Shown: positions 60,853-64,000 of the stretch, piece after piece
How positions within the stretch are numbered: the stretch's first letter is position 1
Layout: each line of letters begins with the position of its first letter
Source of the DNA: Ilumatobacteraceae bacterium
GTDB taxonomy: Bacteria; Actinomycetota; Acidimicrobiia; Acidimicrobiales; Ilumatobacteraceae
DNA: 64,000 bases
Reading direction: 5' to 3'
NCBI GenBank assembly: GCA_033344875.1
Contig: JAWPMO010000001.1
Coordinates: 3,435,595 to 3,499,594, forward strand
Notes under the pieces: model-generated
Seen by the model: only the letters and a program-made list of their open reading frames with translations
Told to the model about the DNA's origin: nothing
Databases searched by the model: none
Position numbers and translations under genes: made by a program

Positions 60853-61728
60853 ATGTCGAAGTTCGTAGCACTGTTCTTCAGCGGGCTCACCGTCGGCTCG
60901 ATCTATTCACTCGTCGCGGTCGGCATCCTCTTGCTGTACAAGGCGACCAGTGTGGTCAACGCCGCTCAGTTCGGCCTGGTCGGGCTGGGTGGGTACGTCG
61001 CATTCTGGGGTACCGACTCGTTCGGCCTGCCACTCGTGGCGACGTACGCGATGACCATCGTCGTGATGGGTGTCGTCGGTCTGATCCTCGAACGGGTTGC
61101 ATACGCGCCGTTGCGGAACCGGGCGCACGAGACCGTGCTCCTGTCGACGCTGGCAGGAGGTTTCGCCATCGTCGGGCTCGTGGTCCTGTGGTACGGGCCC
61201 GAACCCCGCAACCTGCCGAGTCCTTTCGGCTTCGACACCTTCAAGTTCATGGGCGCAGCCATCCCGCAGCACTCGTTGTTCGTCATCGGGACCACGATGG
61301 TCCTCGTCTTGAGCCTGGCGCTGATGTTCAACCGGACCCAGTTCGGGCGCCAGGTTCGCGCGATCGCGGCCGATCGCGACACGGCGCGGCTCCAGGGCAT
61401 CCCGGTCAACCGTCTGTCGTTGATCACGTTCGCCGTGGCGAGTTCGACCGCCGGGTTGGCAGGTGCGCTGCTCGCGCCGTTCTCCGCGCTGACCCCGCAG
61501 ATGGGTTTCACCCCGATGCTGCTCGCCTTCGGCGCCGCGATCATGGGTGGGTTCGGCCGCCTGTGGGGAGTGGTCATCGGCTCGGTGGCACTCGGCCTCG
61601 CGCAGCAGCTCGGCGGCGGGTACATCCTGCCGAACATGCGTGAGGCATTCCCGTTCCTGTTGATGTTCATCGTCATCGCGGTTCGGCCGGAAGGGCTCTT
61701 CGGAGGTGAGGCCAGTGTCCGCCTCTAG
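60853..61728 (+). CDS. ABC permease, LivH type
   Basis: A 291-residue inner-membrane protein with eight or so helices. GLTVGSIYSLVAVGILLLYKATSVVNAAQFGLVGLGGYVAFW at the start and GFGRLWGVVIGSVALGLAQQLGG near the end are LivH hallmarks. The EAA-like loop is RQVRAIAADRDTARLQGIPVNRLSLITFAVASSTAGLAGAL. GTGAAAGG lies before the ATG. It should form the channel with the LivM-type protein. Confidence 0.94.
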   Translation: MSKFVALFFSGLTVGSIYSLVAVGILLLYKATSVVNAAQFGLVGLGGYVAFWGTDSFGLPLVATYAMTIVVMGVVGLILERVAYAPLRNRAHETVLLSTLAGGFAIVGLVVLWYGPEPRNLPSPFGFDTFKFMGAAIPQHSLFVIGTTMVLVLSLALMFNRTQFGRQVRAIAADRDTARLQGIPVNRLSLITFAVASSTAGLAGALLAPFSALTPQMGFTPMLLAFGAAIMGGFGRLWGVVIGSVALGLAQQLGGGYILPNMREAFPFLLMFIVIAVRPEGLFGGEASVRL

Positions 61729-62806
61729 CACGCCGTCATCCGCCGAACCGTTGGCCGAACAAGGGGCCCCCGACGCCACTCGGGGCTCGTTCATCGACCG
61801 CCTGCGCCAAGGCGCGGCCGGGCACCTGCCGGCGTACGGACCGCCGGTCAACCGACGGCACTACTACCTCAGCATCGTCGGGTTCGCCCTCCTGGTCGCA
61901 GCGCTCGGTATGAAGTGGAGCGGTGACCCGTACCGGCTCGGGGTCATGGTCAACTCGCTGATCTTCGCGATCGCAGCGATCGGTCTCTACTTCGCCTACA
62001 CGCTCGGCGGGTTGTTCGCCTTCTCCCAGGGAGCGTTCATGGGGATCGGCGCTTACACCTCCGCCCGCATCTCGGAAAGCAACGGATTCCTCGCCGGACT
62101 CGGCGCTGCGATCGGCGTCACGCTGATCGTCGGCATCGTCCTCGGCTTCCTGCTTCGAAAGGCGAAACATCTGTACTTCGCGATCGGTGCGCTCGCGTTC
62201 GCCGAGGTCTGTGTCCTTCTCTTCCGGAACTGGTCGGTCTTCACCGGGGGGAAGGGAGCCGGCAACCTGTTCGGCCTCGACAAGCCGACGATCGCCGGCT
62301 ACGAATTCCGGTCCTCCTCGCAGGTCTTCTGGTTCGTGCTGGCAACGACCTGCGTCGTCTTGGTGATCGGGGCATGGGTCGAACGCTCGCCCGTGCGCCG
62401 CAGCGGGCTCGCCACGAAGGAGATCCCGATGGTCGCCCACGCGAACGGCGTGCCGGTTCACCGCGTCGTCATCTTCCTGTTCGGATTCGGCTGTGCGCTC
62501 GCCGGTCTGGCCGGTTCGTTGTCGGCGCACTCGATCGGTTCGATCACACCGGAGGCGTTCCTCGTCGGGCTGTCGATCAACCTGTATCTGATGATCCTCC
62601 TCGGCGGCCTCGGGAGCATGTGGGGTGCTGTCGCCGGAGCGTTCTTCGTGACCTGGCTCCCCGAGCTGCTCCGTCCGATCCAGGAGTACACCACCGTGGT
62701 GTTCTCGGTGCTGCTGCTCGCCACGATCGTGATCATGCCCGAAGGCGTGACGGGCACCGGCGGCAAGGCGATTCGTGGGGTGGTGAAGCGTGTTAGAGGC
62801 TCATAG
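61715..62806 (+). CDS. ABC permease, LivM type
   Basis: A 363-residue permease. The core (YYLSIVGFALLVAALGMKW, IAAIGLYFAYTLGGLFAFSQGAFMGIGAYTSARI, GLAGSLSAHSIGSITPEAFLVGLSINLYLMILLGGLGSMWGAVAGA) is typical of LivM. GTG at 61715 is preferred because GGAGG lies 8 bases upstream, and it overlaps the LivH stop; GTG at 61706 is the alternative. It has a 40-residue N-terminal cytoplasmic extension. Confidence 0.93.
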   Translation: MSASSTPSSAEPLAEQGAPDATRGSFIDRLRQGAAGHLPAYGPPVNRRHYYLSIVGFALLVAALGMKWSGDPYRLGVMVNSLIFAIAAIGLYFAYTLGGLFAFSQGAFMGIGAYTSARISESNGFLAGLGAAIGVTLIVGIVLGFLLRKAKHLYFAIGALAFAEVCVLLFRNWSVFTGGKGAGNLFGLDKPTIAGYEFRSSSQVFWFVLATTCVVLVIGAWVERSPVRRSGLATKEIPMVAHANGVPVHRVVIFLFGFGCALAGLAGSLSAHSIGSITPEAFLVGLSINLYLMILLGGLGSMWGAVAGAFFVTWLPELLRPIQEYTTVVFSVLLLATIVIMPEGVTGTGGKAIRGVVKRVRGS

Positions 62807-63536
62807 CGTCTCGGTCAACTTCGGGGCGGTCGTCGCCGTCAACGACGTTCGACTGTCGCTGAAGCGCAACGAAGTGCTCGGGATCGTCGGTCCGAACGGG
62901 TCGGGGAAGAGCACCTTGCTCAATGCGCTGAGCGGTCTCGTGCCTGCCGTCGGCACCGTCGAGATCGATGGCGAGCCGGTCGCGCGACGGAACCCACTGC
63001 GCGTCCGTCGGGCCGGTTTCGTTCGGACGTTCCAGACCCCGCAGGCGTTCACCGAGCTGTCGTGTATCGAGAACGTCATGGTGTCATCGCCCGACACGTC
63101 GCTCACGGGCATGGTCGGTGCATTGGTCAACCGGCCAGGGATGTGGCGACACGAGCGCGCCCGGATCGAGGCGGCGTACGAGGCCCTCGAGCGGGTCGGT
63201 CTCGCCGAGCACGCGACGTCGCCGGCGGCCGGGCTCGCATACGGCCAGAATCGCTACCTCGAGATCGCACGAGCGATCGCCGCGAAGCCGCTGATCCTGG
63301 CCATGGACGAACCGTCGGCGGGCCTCAACCAGCTCGAGACCGCCGAACTCGCGAAACTGATCCTGTCGCTGCGCGATGACGGCCTGTCGATCCTGGTGGT
63401 CGACCACAAGATCGGTTTTCTCCGTTCGATCTGCGATCGGATGATGGTGCTCTCACTCGGTGAGGTCCTCGCCGAGGGACGACCTGACGCCGTGTTCGAG
63501 GACCCCGCTGTCATCGACGCCTACCTGGGAGCCTGA
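62790..63536 (+). CDS. ABC ATPase, LivG type
   Basis: A 248-residue ATP-binding subunit: Walker A GPNGSGKS (about 36-43), Q-loop FQTPQAFTELS, signature reading LAYGQNRYLEIARAI (LAYGQ in place of LSGGQ, common in LivG), Walker B LILAMDEPSAGLN. GTG at 62790 overlaps the end of LivM. It energises the Liv-type transporter with the next gene. Confidence 0.94.
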   Translation: MLEAHSVSVNFGAVVAVNDVRLSLKRNEVLGIVGPNGSGKSTLLNALSGLVPAVGTVEIDGEPVARRNPLRVRRAGFVRTFQTPQAFTELSCIENVMVSSPDTSLTGMVGALVNRPGMWRHERARIEAAYEALERVGLAEHATSPAAGLAYGQNRYLEIARAIAAKPLILAMDEPSAGLNQLETAELAKLILSLRDDGLSILVVDHKIGFLRSICDRMMVLSLGEVLAEGRPDAVFEDPAVIDAYLGA

Positions 63537-63539
63537 ACG

Positions 63540-64000
63540 ATGCTCGAAATCCGGTCACTCCGAGTCGAATACGGGTCGACCGTCGCCGTCGACGGTATCG
63601 ATCTCACGGTCGGGGCTCGGGGCGCAGTCGCCCTGCTCGGGCCCAACGGGGCGGGCAAGTCGTCGACGCTCGATGCGATCTCCGGGCTCGTGCCGTACGA
63701 AGGCGAGGTTGTCTTCGACGGCACGGAACTCAGTGGTCTCCCGGCAGAAAAGGTGGCGCGCCTGGGGCTGATCCATGTGCCGGAAGGCCGCAAAGTCTTC
63801 CCGACGCTGACCGTTCACGAGAATCTGTTGGTCGGCACCTCGGCGCGCGCCGGTCGCACCGACGGGTTCTCGCTCGACGACGTCTATGACCTCCTCCCGC
63901 CACTTCAGGGGTTGCGGAAGCGGACCGGTTGGGCGCTGTCCGGCGGCGAGCAGCAGATGGTCGCGATCGGTCGCGGACTGGTGGCCGCCCCACGACTACT
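63540..64000 (+). CDS. ABC ATPase, LivF type (3' truncated by window edge)
   Basis: About 153 residues are visible. Walker A GPNGAGKSS (about 38-46), LIHVPEGRKVFPTLTVHENLLVG (LivF hallmark, about 80-102) and the signature LSGGEQQMVAIGRGL (about 134-148) are present; Walker B lies just beyond the window. It starts three bases after the LivG stop and completes the transporter. Confidence 0.94.
   Translation, partial: MLEIRSLRVEYGSTVAVDGIDLTVGARGAVALLGPNGAGKSSTLDAISGLVPYEGEVVFDGTELSGLPAEKVARLGLIHVPEGRKVFPTLTVHENLLVGTSARAGRTDGFSLDDVYDLLPPLQGLRKRTGWALSGGEQQMVAIGRGLVAAPRL

Noticed and set aside
12625-64000. Search for transposases, integrases or tRNA-flanked borders of a genomic island
   Set aside because: None was found in the window, and codon use looks uniform, so recent horizontal transfer of the whole cluster is not supported by what can be seen.

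Overview
The window is high-GC DNA (roughly two thirds G+C by eye) with dense genes, frequent ATGA/GTGA stop-start overlaps and strong GC bias at third codon positions. LLM-class (F420-type) oxidoreductases, FadR-type GntR regulators, type III CoA-transferases and an LPxTG surface protein point to an actinobacterium. I would guess an Acidimicrobiia/Ilumatobacter-like marine or soil lineage; this is inference from gene content, with no marker gene to prove it. I see no rRNA, tRNA, CRISPR array, insertion sequence or integrase.

Region 1 (1-12.6 kb) is general chromosome. It holds a hemolysin III-type membrane protein with a coupled zinc-ribbon peptide, a two-RCK potassium channel, an LPxTG-anchored beta-helix protein, a TetR regulator, a rhodanese lipoprotein, a TauD-type dioxygenase, a secreted collagen-like protein, a DksA/TraR zinc-finger protein, an unusual KaiC-like/XRE/cupin fusion and NADP-type glutamate dehydrogenase.

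Region 2 (12.6-64 kb) is a roughly 50-kb catabolic supercluster. Its gene families recur: four CitE-like (HpcH/HpaI) lyases, four amidohydrolase-2 proteins, two class II aldolases, a tandem type III CoA-transferase plus the wreck of another, four cupin proteins, four SDRs, three LLM monooxygenases, two acyl-CoA ligases, two D-2-hydroxyacid dehydrogenases, enoyl-CoA hydratase, thiolase, acyl-CoA dehydrogenase, an FMN 2-hydroxyacid oxidase and an alpha/beta hydrolase. Two complete uptake systems accompany them: a Dpp/Opp-type peptide-family ABC transporter (binding protein at 22.3 kb, remainder at 29.3-33.3 kb) and a Liv-type ABC transporter (59.4 kb to the window end).

The genes look like a route that imports an organic acid or amide-like compound, activates it to a CoA thioester, oxidises and hydrates it, and cleaves it with CitE-type and class II aldolases. 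The substrate cannot be read from the sequence. Two control circuits are visible. First, two paralogous FadR-type GntR regulators with nearly identical recognition helices sit in a region where almost every operon starts with an AT-rich site built on AATGAT/ATCATT. Second, a TetR regulator lies beside several copies of the palindrome TCTGAC-N5-GTCAGA.

There are signs of recent rearrangement: a truncated, frameshifted CoA-transferase start at 25.77 kb abutting an inverted LLM gene, a frameshifted small ORF at 15.3-15.6 kb, and an orphan N-terminal fragment at 16.8 kb.
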